Source of the DNA: Candidatus Sphingomonas phytovorans
GTDB taxonomy: Bacteria > Pseudomonadota > Alphaproteobacteria > Sphingomonadales > Sphingomonadaceae
DNA: 64,000 nt
Direction: 5' to 3'
NCBI GenBank assembly: GCA_029202385.1
Contig: CP119314.1
Location: forward strand, 374,501 to 438,500
Shown here: one piece after another, positions 18,447 through 28,133 of the stretch
Layout of the letters: every line of letters begins with the position of its first letter
How positions within the stretch are numbered: position 1 is the first letter of the stretch
The notes under the pieces: model-generated
Told to the model about the DNA's origin: nothing
The model's database searches: none
The model's input: only the letters and a program-made list of their open reading frames with translations
Made by a program: the position numbers and the translations under genes

Positions 18447-18941
18447 ATGCCGCAGCTATCCCAAATCGGAGAGATCTACGCGTCGCAGCTATTCTGGCTC
18501 GCGATCGTATTCGCCCTGATCTATTTCGGGATCGGCAAGGCGATGGTCCCGAAGATCGAGCGGACGATCGATGATCGTAACGCGAAGATCGGCGGAGACC
18601 TCGCCGCGGCTGAGGCCGCGGATGCCGCCGCCCGCGCGTCGGAGCTTGAGTATCAGACCGGGCTCGACTCGGCCCGGTCCCAGGCTCTGCGCTCGGTGAC
18701 GGAGGCAAAGGCCAAGGCTTCGGCCACGGCCGAGACCAGGGTGAAGACGGGCGACGCGGCCATGGCCGAGGAACTCGTCAGCGCCACGGCCCGGATCGGC
18801 ACCGCCAAGACCACGGCCATGGCCGAGATCGAGACGGCGACCGTCGATGCGGTGCAGGATATCGTCGCCAAGCTTTCGGGCGTGGCGGTCGATCGCGCTG
18901 CGATCGAACAGCAAGTGAAGGCGGAACTGGCGCATGGCTGA
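18447..18941 (+). CDS. atpF2: F0F1 ATP synthase subunit b'
   Basis: A 164-residue protein with one N-terminal membrane helix (LFWLAIVFALIYFGIGKAMVPKIE) and a long Ala/Glu-rich coiled coil. Two diverged b-type subunits (b' and b) forming a heterodimeric stalk are normal in alphaproteobacteria. It starts 16 bases after atpE and overlaps atpF by 8 bases. Confidence 0.93.
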   Translation: MPQLSQIGEIYASQLFWLAIVFALIYFGIGKAMVPKIERTIDDRNAKIGGDLAAAEAADAAARASELEYQTGLDSARSQALRSVTEAKAKASATAETRVKTGDAAMAEELVSATARIGTAKTTAMAEIETATVDAVQDIVAKLSGVAVDRAAIEQQVKAELAHG

Positions 18942-19488
18942 CGCGCATCACGAGAGTCTCACGATGGCCACAGGCACGACCGAGTTGCATCACGAGCCCA
19001 CGGCGCTGGGCATCAGCGCGCCCGGTTTCGTCGCGCTGTCGATGCTGGTCGTCATCGGCCTGATCATCTGGAAGAAAGTACCGGCGATGATCGCCGGCAT
19101 GCTGGACGGGCGGATCGCCACGATCCGCACCCAGCTCGAGGAGGCGTCGCGCCTCCGTGCCGAGGCCGAGGCGCAGCTCGCCGAGGCGAAGAAGCGCAAT
19201 GCGGCGAGCGCCGGTGACGCCGCCGCGATCATCGCCCATGCCGAGGCTGAGGCGAAGCAGCTGATCGCCAAGGCCGAAAGCGATTCAGCCGACCTTGTCA
19301 CCCGCCGCCGCAAGATGGCCGAGGACAAGATCGCCGCCGCCGAGCGCGCCGCGATCGCCGAGGTCCGCGCCACGGCGGCCGACGCCGCCACCCGTGCGGC
19401 CGCCGCGATCATCGCCGAAAGGCATGATGCAAAGGCTGACAAGCCCCTGGTCGATCAGACCATCGCAGGTCTCGGGCGCCTGAACTAA
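18934..19488 (+). CDS. atpF: F0F1 ATP synthase subunit b
   Basis: A 184-residue protein with a His-containing N-terminal extension, one membrane helix (GFVALSMLVVIGLIIWKKVPAMI) and a long coiled coil of Ala, Glu and Arg. It is the second peripheral-stalk subunit holding F1 to subunit a. It overlaps the b' gene by 8 bases and ends the F0 operon; the F1 genes are elsewhere, as usual in this class. Confidence 0.95.
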   Translation: MADAHHESLTMATGTTELHHEPTALGISAPGFVALSMLVVIGLIIWKKVPAMIAGMLDGRIATIRTQLEEASRLRAEAEAQLAEAKKRNAASAGDAAAIIAHAEAEAKQLIAKAESDSADLVTRRRKMAEDKIAAAERAAIAEVRATAADAATRAAAAIIAERHDAKADKPLVDQTIAGLGRLN

Positions 19489-19594
19489 TCCTGCCTTCGG
19501 GCAGCTCTCCTGTCGTTTCACGGTGTCTCGATCCGGGCTACATCCGGGCCGGGGCACCGAGTCGCGTGCCTCCCCCTCCTGGAGAGAGAATCCC

Positions 19595-19927
19595 ATGAAG
19601 CTTGCCGCCCTTTCCGTTGCCCTGTTCGCCATGACGGCCACGCCCGCGCTGGCCCAGACTGCCCCCGCGGCCCCGGCCGCCGCGCCAGCGGCAACGGCCG
19701 ATGCCACGCCCGCGGGAAAGCTCACGCTCGATACCCCGATCGAGACGATCGCCGCCGATCCTGCCGGCAAGGCGGCGCTCGACGCGAATTTCCCCGGCAT
19801 CACCGGTCACCCGGCGTACGATCAGTTCAAGGGCCTGTCGCTCGCCGCTGTCCAGCCCCTGTCGAACGGCGCGATCACCGATGCGCAGATGGCCAAGATG
19901 AAGGCCGATCTCGCCGCGCTGAAATAA
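19595..19927 (+). CDS. Small secreted hypothetical protein
   Basis: A 110-residue protein. The ATG at 19595 follows GGAGAGAG and opens a clear signal peptide (MKLAALSVALFAMTATPALA, then Q). An Ala/Pro-rich segment follows, then a compact C-terminal part with LDTPIETIAADPAGKAALDANFPGI-type sequence and a Lys-rich end. The family is not named with confidence; similar short sphingomonad exported proteins exist. It follows the atp operon on the same strand, but the 106-base gap suggests its own promoter. Confidence 0.75.
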   Translation: MKLAALSVALFAMTATPALAQTAPAAPAAAPAATADATPAGKLTLDTPIETIAADPAGKAALDANFPGITGHPAYDQFKGLSLAAVQPLSNGAITDAQMAKMKADLAALK

Positions 19928-19939
19928 GCCGACGCCGAA

Positions 19940-20659
19940 TCAGTACCGGATCATCACCCGCCGTGCGATGGCGGGTGAGACATTATAGACGGCGTTGAGC
20001 AGGGCGGTCATGCCGACATTCGCCTGTTTACGCCCCGCCTGCATCGCCGCCACGATCTGCCGCCCGCATTCGGGCGCCGGCATCTTGCTGTGGGGATTGG
20101 CCTCGGTCATCCGGGTCTCGACCACCGGCGGCAGCGCCTCCAGCACATGCACCCGGGTCCCGGCAAGCTGCGCGCGCAGCGCCATGGTGAAGCTCCTGAG
20201 ACCGGCCTTGGTGCCGCAATAGACCGGCCCCTTCGCGCTGGGCGCGATCGCCAGTCCTGAGGTGACGTTGACGATCATCGCCTCGGGCCGGGCGCGCAAT
20301 CCGTCGAGCAGGCCAGCGATCAGCCGGATCGGCGCATTGACGTTGAGATAGATGCAGCGGTCGATCTCGGCGAGGTCGAACGGCGCGTTCACGTCGAAGG
20401 TCGCCCCCATGCCCGCATTGTTGACCAGGATGTCGATCGGCCGGCCCGCCAGTGTCGCGACCAGCGTATCGCATCCCGCGGCGTTCGAAAGGTCGCCGGT
20501 GATCGTATCGAAGCCCTCGGCGAGTGCCGCCGCCAGCCGCCCCGGATCGCGTCCGACGACGATCACTCCGGCGCCCGCCGCCTTCAGGTGCCGCGCGATC
20601 TCCAGGCCGATCCCGTCGCTGCCGCCAGTCACCACTGCCGTCTTGCCATCGATCCGCAT
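19940..20659 (-). CDS. Short-chain dehydrogenase/reductase (DltE-like)
   Basis: A 239-residue Rossmann protein with the cofactor motif TGGSDGIG, the NNAG motif (LVNNAGMG), the catalytic Ser in NVTSG and YCGTK for Tyr and Lys. An ideal AGGAGG ribosome site sets the start. SDRs of this subgroup are NAD(P)-dependent oxidoreductases with unassigned substrates; R in VVGRD after beta-2 suggests NADP(H). It is convergent with the secreted-protein gene and divergent from uvrC. Confidence 0.9.
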   Translation of the reverse strand: MRIDGKTAVVTGGSDGIGLEIARHLKAAGAGVIVVGRDPGRLAAALAEGFDTITGDLSNAAGCDTLVATLAGRPIDILVNNAGMGATFDVNAPFDLAEIDRCIYLNVNAPIRLIAGLLDGLRARPEAMIVNVTSGLAIAPSAKGPVYCGTKAGLRSFTMALRAQLAGTRVHVLEALPPVVETRMTEANPHSKMPAPECGRQIVAAMQAGRKQANVGMTALLNAVYNVSPAIARRVMIRY

Positions 20660-20730
20660 ATCCGCCTCCTTTGCCCCGATCGGGATATAGCCGTTGTTGC
20701 GGGCGCGCCGGAGTCCTAACTGGAGGGACG

Positions 20731-22666
20731 ATGTCCACGCCCAATGCCCCCGATCGCTTCAACGAGGAGAAAGGCCACCTTCGCTCGTCCGCGGCAGCCG
20801 ATGCGCCCGATCTGGAGGCGGGCGTCGCGGCGATCCGCAACGTGCTGCAGACCCTGCCCGCGCAAGCCCGGGCGTCTATCGCATGCAGGATGCGCGCGGC
20901 GACGTGCTCTATGTCGGCAAGGCGCGCGCGCTGAAGAACCGCGTCACCAACTATACCCAGGTCGAGCGGCTGCCGCGGCGGCTGCAGCGCATGGTCGCGC
21001 AGACCCGCTCGATGACCATCGTCACCACCAATAACGAGGCGGAGGCGCTGCTGCTCGAGGCGCAGCTGATCAAGCGCTATCGCCCCGCCTACAATGTGCT
21101 GCTGCGCGACGACAAATCGCTTCCCGTTCATCCTGCTGCGCGCCGATCATGATTTCCCGCGCATCCAGAAGCATCGCGGCGCGCGCCGCGCCAAGGGCAA
21201 TTATTACGGCCCCTTCGCCAGCGCGGGCTCGGTCAACACCACGCTCAACGCGCTGCAGAAACTGTTCCTGCTGCGGAGTTGCACCGACAGCTTCTTCAAG
21301 ACGCGCGACCGGCCCTGCCTGCTCTACCAGATCAAGCGCTGCTCGGCGCCCTGCGTCGGCCGCGTGTCGACAGCGGGCTATGGCGAGCTGGTCGCTGACG
21401 CGAAGGCTTCCTCGCCGGCAAGTCGACCACGTGCAGACCAAGCTCGGCAGGCCAGATGCCGGCAGGCGGCGGAGGCGATGGACTTCGAGCTGGCCGCGAT
21501 GCTGCGCGACCGGCTGAAGGCGCTGACCTTCATCCAGGGCAGCCAGGCGATCAACGCCGAAGGGGTAGGGGACGCCGACATCTTCGCGCTGCGCCAACAA
21601 GAATGGCGTGATCGGCATCCAGGCCTTCTTCATCCGCGGCGGCCAGAACTGGGGCCACCGCAGCTTCTTCCCCGCCCACACCAGCGACGTGCCCGAGGAC
21701 GAGGTGCTGCCGAGCTTCCTCACCCAATTCTATGAGGAGGTGCCGCCCGCCGCGCACCATCTGCGTCGATCGCGAGCTTGCCGGAGGCCGAACTGCTGGC
21801 AGGAGGCGTTCGCCGAGCGGGCCGGGGCGAAGGTCGCCATCTCCGTCCCCCAGCGCGGCACCCGCCGCCGCCTGCTCGATCAGGCGCAGCGCAATGCCGA
21901 GGAAGCGCTCGACCGCCGCCTCGCCGAAAGCACCACCCAGGCGAAGCTGCTGCGCGAGGTCGCCGACCTGTTCGAACTGGCCGAGCCGCCCGAGCGGATC
22001 GAGATCTACGACAACAGCCATATCCAGGGCACCAACGCCCTCGGCGCGATGGTCGTCGCCGGGCCGGAGGGATTCCGCAAGGGCCAGTATCGCAAGTTCA
22101 ACATCAGGGACGCGAAGACCATCCCGGGCGACGATTTCGGCATGATGCGCGAGGTGTTCAGCCGCCGCTTCGCCCGCGCCCAGGCCGAGGACCCCGATCG
22201 CGATGGCGGCGAACTGGCCAGATCTGGTGCTGATCGACGGCGGTCGCGGCCAGCTCAACGCGGCGCAAGGCCGTGCTGGAGGAACTCGGGATCGAGGACT
22301 GTCTGCCTGGTCGGCGTCGCCAAGGGCCCGCATCACGGGCGCGACGGGCGCGAAGTGTTCCACCTGATGGACGGCCGCGAAGTCATGCTGCCGGTCAACG
22401 CGCCGGTGCTGTTCTACCTCCAGCGCCTGCGCGACGAAGTCCACCGCTTCGCCATCGGCGCCCACCGCGCAAAGCGCGCCAAGGCGATCGGCGCCAGCCC
22501 GCTTGACGAGGTCCCGGGCATCGGCCCGGCGCGGAAGAAGGCGCTGCTGATGCACTTCGGTACCGGGCGAGCGGTGCGTAATGCGAGCCTGGAGGACCTG
22601 CAGAAAGCGCCGGGGGTTTCGGCGACCGTGGCGCGGCAGGTCTATGATTTTTATCATGGGCGGTAG
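20731..22666 (+). pseudogene. uvrC: uvrC interrupted by about 13 single-base indels
   Basis: A GGAGG ribosome site and ATG start a UvrC whose protein is spread over all three frames. Starting from [15 protein letters not shown], the GIY-YIG nuclease ([19 protein letters not shown]), the UVR domain (AAEAMDFELAAMLRDRLKAL), the endonuclease core (EIYDNSHIQGTNALGAMV) and the helix-hairpin-helix end (VPGIGPARKKALL) are all recognisable. Indels fall near 20867, 21120, 21407, 21428, 21452, 21459, 21594, 21751, 21778, 21801, 22214, 22266 and 22300 (10 insertions, 3 deletions). Between them the sequence still reads as conserved UvrC. Either a cluster of sequence errors or a young pseudogene; if real, nucleotide excision repair would be lost. 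Confidence 0.9.
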
Positions 22667-22893
22667 GGAGCGGTTTCGCGCTTATCCGGCGATTATCCAA
22701 AGATGCTGGATTGTGAGGCTGAATTTGGCCGCTAGCTGCGGCGCGGCTTTGCGTCCTGGTTTCAACCGTTGGAAGCGTTGCGCTGATGGCTCGAAAGCAG
22801 CGGTTCCTCTAAGCCGTCGCCCAAGAGATGTCCGCAATCTTGCGGCTTTTATCTGTTCCCCTATCGTGCCTTAGGAACCGGCTGGAGGTATCG

Positions 22894-23604
22894 GTGGACG
22901 CTAAGCCAGGAACGATCGCCCGCAGCTCGGCCTACCTTCGAACGAACGGCCGTCAAATTCTCGTCGAGGCCCTGGTCAATTTCGTTCTGCCGTTTGCGAT
23001 CTACAACTATGCGGAAGCGCCTTTGGGTGAAGTGCGTGCGTTGCTCGCCTCATCTGTTCCGCCAATCTTGTGGAGCCTGGTAGAGTTCACGCGCCACCGG
23101 CGGGTCGATGCACTCTCCGTGCTGGTGGTAGGCGGTATCGCTTTGTCCCTGCTGGCTATGCTTGGCGGCGGCGGAGTTCGCTTCCTTCAATTGCGGGAGA
23201 AACTCGTCACGGGCGTGATCGGTTTGGCGTTCCTCGGCTCTGCGCTGATCGGCAAGCCGCTAATTTACGAATTGGCGCGCGCGAGTATGCGGCGCAAATC
23301 CGAAGATGAGGCGCTGCAATTTGAGGCGCTTCAGGTCCATGCCGGCTTTCGTCGGACGATGATGATCATGACGTTGGTATGGGGGCTGGGCTTGCTTGCC
23401 GACGTCGCAATATCGATTGCGCTGGTGTTCCTGCTGAGCATTCGGGCATATCTGATCGTCAATCCGATCATCGGCTATGGCACGATGGGGGCGCTCAGCC
23501 TTTGGACGTTCTTATACGGTCAGCGGGCAAAGCGCCGGGGTGAAGCGCGACGAGCAGCGGCCGCGCTCGCGGCTGACCCGATATCTCAGCCTTCGACGCT
23601 TTAA
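22894..23604 (+). CDS. VC0807-family integral membrane protein
   Basis: About 236 residues from GTG 22894, chosen for the GGAGG five bases upstream; the frame is open further up. Six or so hydrophobic segments include EALVNFVLPFAIYNYAE, PPILWSLVEFTRHRRVDALSVLVVGGIALS and VTGVIGLAFLGSALIGKPLIYELAR. These match the VC0807 family of unknown function. The Arg- and Ala-rich C-terminus is cytosolic. It follows the damaged uvrC but has its own ribosome site. Confidence 0.8.
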   Translation: MDAKPGTIARSSAYLRTNGRQILVEALVNFVLPFAIYNYAEAPLGEVRALLASSVPPILWSLVEFTRHRRVDALSVLVVGGIALSLLAMLGGGGVRFLQLREKLVTGVIGLAFLGSALIGKPLIYELARASMRRKSEDEALQFEALQVHAGFRRTMMIMTLVWGLGLLADVAISIALVFLLSIRAYLIVNPIIGYGTMGALSLWTFLYGQRAKRRGEARRAAAALAADPISQPSTL

Positions 23605-23718
23605 CAACCTGGCCGCGTCGGCTACGCGCCCCGGTACTGCCGTTCAATGAACCAGCGGAGTTTCCCGAAAGAGGTCATCCCTTCAGCGGTAGTGAACGAC
23701 CGCTGAGCGCGTCGCCAG

Positions 23719-24984
23719 CTACTCGACACCGAGCACGCTGGTTGCGCTGAGTGTCGGGGCCAGAATGGCGATATCGTAGCCTAAGGCCAGTTCACGCCAT
23801 TCCGGCGGTGCGGACGCAAGGCCCTCGCTCCTGAGCGTTCGGAGATCCACCAGCATCCACGATCCTGGCGCGGCGCCAGCCGGCTGCGCGAGGGTGACAT
23901 CCTTGCGCCAGTCCGGGTCTTCGCTTTTCATGTCGAAGGAGCGCACGGTGGCGGGCCGCCCGACGCCGGCATAGCTGGCCTCCGAACCCCTCGCCCCCAG
24001 CACCATGATGTGCAGAGCCGAGACGCCTTCGCCTTCGGCACGCTCGGCCACATAGGCGCCGAGGTCGCGCTGACTGAGCGGATTGATCGACTTGTAGGCA
24101 TGTATGGCGCCGAACTTCATCAGGACCCTCGCGCCGGGATTTGCGGCGAGATGGGTGGCGAGCGTGCGCTTCATCAGCCGCGCGCGGCGTCCCTTGGGAT
24201 CACCCTTGCGCGCCTGCCACGCCTGATAGATGGCGCGGCTCTCCTCCAGCAGGCCGAACAGATAGCGGACGCGTTCCCCGCCATCCCGCATGACCGCGGC
24301 GGCGGCCCGGTCAAGATCGTCCTGAGTGGCCGAGAGCAGGAAAAGGTCGCCGGGCGATCCCGATGCGAGCGCAGCGACAGTCGCTTTCCGATCCTTCTCC
24401 GCCAGATCGGCCAGGGCGGCACGGGCGAGGGGGCCTGGCCTGGAGGCCAGCATTTCCTGAAGCAGAGGGCCGCTGGATCCGAGGAACTCCTGGTCTAGTC
24501 CCCATAACCGGAAATCCGGCCCGGCGGCGGCGGCGCAATCGCCTGCCATCCGGACTTCATCCCGTCCGTTGAAGAAGGCGATACCGTTCGGATGCGCGCG
24601 CAAGAATTTGTCGATCCGGGCTTCGCGGTCTTCCGATCGCATGGCGGCATCGACAATGCGGGCGGCTTCCGGGCCGGTCTCGACTGCCATAGCGGTCAGG
24701 CCGGCGGGCGCCATCAGGCGGCAGATCTGGGTGGTGAACGCCGGGATCTCGCGGGTCATGTGGCTCTCGCCGATCAGGACATAGCGGCTTGCGGCGAGGG
24801 CCTCGGACAGGATGACCGCGCCTGCGCCTGAGAAGCCGTCCGGATTGACGTTCAAAGGCGCAATCACCCGGGCAAGGCGGGAAGGGAAGGGCACGGACGT
24901 CGCCTCCTGGGCGGCTGCGCCGGTCGCAAAAGCGCCGAGGCTGGCCAGAATGACGACCGACAGGCCCCGATGAATTTTCCGCAA
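23719..24984 (-). CDS. Secreted protein with GESH motif (erythromycin esterase/ChaN-like fold)
   Basis: About 421 residues. The start is set at TTG 24984, which has GGAGG five bases upstream and yields a signal peptide (MRKIHRGLSVVILASLGAFA, cut after AAAQ). The frame extends to 25044 without a better start. The domain begins YVLIGESHMTREIPAF and has a later MAVETGPEA and a downstream KFGAIHAYKS. GESH with distal Glu and His residues is seen in the EreA/ChaN/TIKI-like superfamily of metal-dependent hydrolases. Activity and substrate cannot be assigned. No operon partner. Confidence 0.65.
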   Translation of the reverse strand: MRKIHRGLSVVILASLGAFATGAAAQEATSVPFPSRLARVIAPLNVNPDGFSGAGAVILSEALAASRYVLIGESHMTREIPAFTTQICRLMAPAGLTAMAVETGPEAARIVDAAMRSEDREARIDKFLRAHPNGIAFFNGRDEVRMAGDCAAAAGPDFRLWGLDQEFLGSSGPLLQEMLASRPGPLARAALADLAEKDRKATVAALASGSPGDLFLLSATQDDLDRAAAAVMRDGGERVRYLFGLLEESRAIYQAWQARKGDPKGRRARLMKRTLATHLAANPGARVLMKFGAIHAYKSINPLSQRDLGAYVAERAEGEGVSALHIMVLGARGSEASYAGVGRPATVRSFDMKSEDPDWRKDVTLAQPAGAAPGSWMLVDLRTLRSEGLASAPPEWRELALGYDIAILAPTLSATSVLGVE

Positions 24985-25514
24985 GCGCCCCTCCGAACAT
25001 GATTCGATGGGGCGTCGTCTAGCGAGGCCCGGCGGGATAGCCAATGAACCCCTATCTATACCCCGGACGGTATCGGCATGACCCGGTGGTGTTTCCGCCA
25101 GGCCAACCCGCTCCTTGAAGCGAGGGGCAATCCCGTCTCTTACTTAAATAGCGCATTGAAATTGCGACGGCAGTACATTTGACGGCAGTACATTTAATGC
25201 TTGGCCAATGCCATCGGCCCTCCTATCGGCGAATGCACTGTCGCCGTTATTCCCGGGGGCGAGCGGCTCGCCGATGGTCCTGTCCCAGAATACGAGCGTC
25301 TCGCGCTGGTTGGTGATCCCGATCGCGGCGATCCTGGGTAATCAATAGCGGTGACAGTGCACTTAATTAATCGGCGCAACGCCGCCGTTCGCTTGGACTA
25401 ATGGATTGAATTCACTGTCGCCGTTATTCCCGTTATTCGACGATGTTCCCCGGGATCAGCGAACTTTGGAAATGAATAAAAGTAATCTAAGCGCGACCGC
25501 AGATGTGCGGCTAA
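24985..25514. other. Repeat-rich intergenic stretch
   Basis: No gene supported. It holds a perfect 15-base tandem (25166-25180 and 25181-25195), two exact copies of CACTGTCGCCGTTATTCC (25236-25253 and 25413-25430) and an inverted partner containing GCGGTGACAGTGC (25349-25361). The first copy and the inverted partner form an imperfect inverted repeat spanning about 25235-25361. A diverged copy of the same motif lies next to the pgmB remnant at 41433-41448. Confidence 0.6.
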
Positions 25515-26321
25515 ATGGAGGGTATGTTGTCTATTCCACTGATCGTTCTGGCCGCAGCACTTCCCTCCCGGCCCATTTATCATCCCTTCCTGCCCGTCAC
25601 CCCCGCGCCGATCACCATCACGCCGGAAAATGTCGACCTCGACGGAGCAGGGCGTCTGGAGTTCAAGCCTTATCCGACAGCCTTTCACGCCAATCCCCCT
25701 ATAGGCGGCGACGGCATCACTATCGCGGTCCGGTTGTGGGTCGATCCAAATGGTCAGCCAGTGTCCTGCGATGTCGGGCAATCAAGCATGCCTGAGGTCG
25801 CGCAGACTGGCTGCTCGCAACTGTTGAAGACCGCGAAATTTCATCTGATTTCCGGTTTCGCTTTGCCGTTTCGGCGAGGATTCGTGGATGTCCAGTTCAG
25901 TTTTTTCAAAAGCCAGTCGAATGGGCGGAATGGCGAGGTCATGTACGCATTCTCACAGCCGGGTTATATCAACACCGAAATTCATTATCCTGCTGACGAT
26001 ACGCCTGCTGACCAGGTGCTCGCCGATGCCGATGGTCGTTTCACGTTTATTGGCGGCATCACCGACATGGATTTTCCATCTATCGCGATCCGATATGGTA
26101 TGGAAAGCCGTAGCCTGTCTCTTCTGGGGATTGATCGTGAAGGCAAAGTTCGCAGTTGCCGTCCGGTCGGCACTTCGTCCGCTGCAAACACAGCTTTCCT
26201 GGACAATTATACCTGCCAAGTGCTTTTGAAGCGCGGCCATTTCGAGTTTAACCCTTCTGCGCTGAGCTACAGCGGACTGCATTATCGAACTCAAGTTTTG
26301 TCGTGGAAGATGCCGCAATAG
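25515..26321 (+). CDS. Hypothetical exported protein with two TonB-C-like halves
   Basis: Up to 268 residues; starts at 25515, 25524 or TTG 25527 are possible, the last best spaced from GGAGG. A short hydrophobic N-terminus (MLSIPLIVLAAALPS) may be a signal sequence. Two halves share the pattern G-x-V-x-S-C, then a Cys about 16-20 residues on, then a short helix and F-x-x-N/S: GQPVSCDVG with TGCSQLLKTAKFH, and GKVRSCRPVG with YTCQVLLKRGHFEF. This resembles tandem TonB C-terminal-like domains. Base composition is lower in GC than the core genes, so it may be acquired. Function unknown. Confidence 0.65.
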   Translation: MEGMLSIPLIVLAAALPSRPIYHPFLPVTPAPITITPENVDLDGAGRLEFKPYPTAFHANPPIGGDGITIAVRLWVDPNGQPVSCDVGQSSMPEVAQTGCSQLLKTAKFHLISGFALPFRRGFVDVQFSFFKSQSNGRNGEVMYAFSQPGYINTEIHYPADDTPADQVLADADGRFTFIGGITDMDFPSIAIRYGMESRSLSLLGIDREGKVRSCRPVGTSSAANTAFLDNYTCQVLLKRGHFEFNPSALSYSGLHYRTQVLSWKMPQ

Positions 26322-26351
26322 GGCAGGCGTTGTTCGAGGGTTTCAGGGACA

Positions 26352-26568
26352 CAATACTAAACTACCACCCCAACCCACCTCAAGTAATCACCCCACTCCG
26401 CCGGATCGGGTTCTCCCGCTCCAGCGCAATCCGCTTCGCAATCTCCCGGTTCAGGTCCGTCGGATGCTCCGCAAAGGCCCGCGGCGTCATCCCCGTGAAA
26501 TGCTTGATCTCCCGCGTCACATGCGACTGGTCGTAGAATCCCTCTTCCAGCATCTCGTTGAGTTCGGG
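26352..26568 (-). pseudogene. AraC-type regulator 3' end, copy 1 (displaced remnant)
   Basis: The minus strand encodes only the last part of an AraC-family DNA-binding domain (GFYDQSHVTREIKHFTGMTPRAFAEHP, ending GVIT and stop at 26380). The second HTH of AraC is present; everything upstream is missing. The 217-base block 26352-26568 is a diverged direct duplicate of 28350-28569. No start with a ribosome site exists. It is a gene-end fragment, not an expressed regulator. Confidence 0.8.
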
Positions 26569-26605
26569 CATTCCAGTCACACTCCACTCAATTACCAAAC
26601 GCATC

Positions 26606-26683
26606 GGCGCACGGGTGGATTCAGTGGAGTGTCACCGGAACTCCGGCGCACGGGTGGATTCAGTGGAGTGTCACCGGAACTCC
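26606..26683. repeat. Perfect 39-bp tandem duplication
   Basis: Units 26606-26644 and 26645-26683 are identical. Each ends in GTGTCACCGGAACTCC, loosely like the CACTGTCGCCGTTATTCC motif at 25236 and 25413. It lies beside the broken end of AraC copy 1, i.e. at the edge of the PI-PLC segment. Confidence 0.85.
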
Positions 26684-26750
26684 AGCGAAATCTTCCCCAT
26701 GAGGGCAGGCTCGACCAGGGCAGGGCGGAGCGGAAGCCCGGGCGCCGCGT

Positions 26751-28133
26751 TTAATCGCGGGCGCGCTGCTCCGTCACCTGGATCGCGGTCTCGACCATGC
26801 AATTGTCGACGAAGTCGTTGAGGAACACGAGCAAGTGATCGGGCGACAGTCGCTTGGCAGCGTGTTCGCGCAGCCAGGGATTGGTCGCGGCATCCATTAC
26901 TGCCTTGGTCGCCAGCAGGGGCGAGGAGGCGTCGCTCGTCGTGACGACCGAGGCCGCGACGACCGCACCGATCTTGGTCGCCGTCGCCTGCATCTGCATC
27001 ACGACATGGTTGGCATTCGCCGGCATGTCGCGCTTCATGCCTTCAAAGGCTTTGATGATGGGGGCCGGCCTCAACGTGGCATAGGCCCCGCTCCAGCTGT
27101 TGTAGAAGCCCGACCCGTTGTCGATCGGGTTCGTGAAGATCAGGCGGGTATTGTCGCGTATCAGCGCATCGTAGCTCCTGTCGAGATCGGTGGACATGCC
27201 GATGTCGATCCGCCAGGGCAGCTTGACCTTGGCGATCGCGGTAGTGAGCGCCTCCCGCGCGAAAAAGTCGTTGGGCCTCATCGCGTCGGCTGCGAAGCCC
27301 TGGGTGTTGGGGTTGACCACCACGATCTCGCCGGGATTGGCCTCGAGCCAGCGCAGCACGTCCACCAGGAAATCCACATAGGGATAGCCGGGGACAAGGC
27401 CGTGCTGGTGATAGAGCGTGTTCCCGAAGAAAGGGCGGATCGCGGGATGCATCCAGCCGGGACGAAAATCGAAATAGCGGGTACCGATGTCCAGCTGCGT
27501 GCGGATATCGTCCTTCTGCGTCATCGCGAGATTGGCGATGGCGCGCGGCCCGAGCAGGGCGGCGGCCACGCCCATATGCGCGCCGAGCGCGATGACGAAC
27601 GCGGGGTTGTGCAGTATCTTCCGTACCGCGCGCATGTCGAACATGCCGGCATCATGGGAACCGGGCAGCGCGAATCGGGCGAAGGGCCCGCGCGCGACGT
27701 GCGGATTGCGCTTCGCGAGATCGCCCATCCAGCGCCGCTGATCGCGCGTCGCATAGACGTAAAGCTGATGTTGGTTGGTCATCCCCGAGACCTTGCCCGA
27801 TCCCGCGTCGTAGAGGCCCCAGCAGACGGTCGGATTACCGATCCGCGGCGGCGTCTTGAACATGGTGTGCATCGTGCCGGTCTTGAGGTTGCCGTCGAGC
27901 GAGCTGATGTTCTGCCACTGCCTGATCATCTCCTTGCCGCGATCGGTCGTGACCCATTCCAGCCTGCCGGTGTAGTTGACCGGATCCGGAATGTTGCCCG
28001 ACTGGACCTGGAAGTTGTTGCGCTTGAAATTGGCCTCGGGGCCGTGTGAGCGCGGAATCTTCGGCACGCCGAGGTCGGTGCGGAGATCTTCCGAATCCGA
28101 ATAAAGATAATAATCGATTCCCTTCGCGACCAT
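26751..28133 (-). CDS. PI-PLC-like phosphodiesterase (TIM barrel)
   Basis: About 460 residues from the ATG at 28133 (MVAKGIDYYLYSDSED), which has AAAGGA upstream; a GTG at 28169 is less likely. The central part matches the PI-PLC X-domain pattern: FALPGSHDAGMFD with the first catalytic His, then LDIGTRYFDFRPGW, TLYHQHG with the second His, and IVVVNPNTQG. It should cleave a phosphodiester such as phosphatidylinositol or a related lipid. No signal peptide is seen, so location is uncertain. It stands alone between two duplicated AraC gene ends, suggesting horizontal acquisition. Confidence 0.75.
   Translation of the reverse strand: MVAKGIDYYLYSDSEDLRTDLGVPKIPRSHGPEANFKRNNFQVQSGNIPDPVNYTGRLEWVTTDRGKEMIRQWQNISSLDGNLKTGTMHTMFKTPPRIGNPTVCWGLYDAGSGKVSGMTNQHQLYVYATRDQRRWMGDLAKRNPHVARGPFARFALPGSHDAGMFDMRAVRKILHNPAFVIALGAHMGVAAALLGPRAIANLAMTQKDDIRTQLDIGTRYFDFRPGWMHPAIRPFFGNTLYHQHGLVPGYPYVDFLVDVLRWLEANPGEIVVVNPNTQGFAADAMRPNDFFAREALTTAIAKVKLPWRIDIGMSTDLDRSYDALIRDNTRLIFTNPIDNGSGFYNSWSGAYATLRPAPIIKAFEGMKRDMPANANHVVMQMQATATKIGAVVAASVVTTSDASSPLLATKAVMDAATNPWLREHAAKRLSPDHLLVFLNDFVDNCMVETAIQVTEQRARD

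Noticed and set aside
26558..26821. Open frame with a repeated ARVDSVECHRNS peptide
   Set aside because: The peptide repeat is produced by the 39-bp DNA tandem; there is no ribosome site and it overlaps the PI-PLC gene end.
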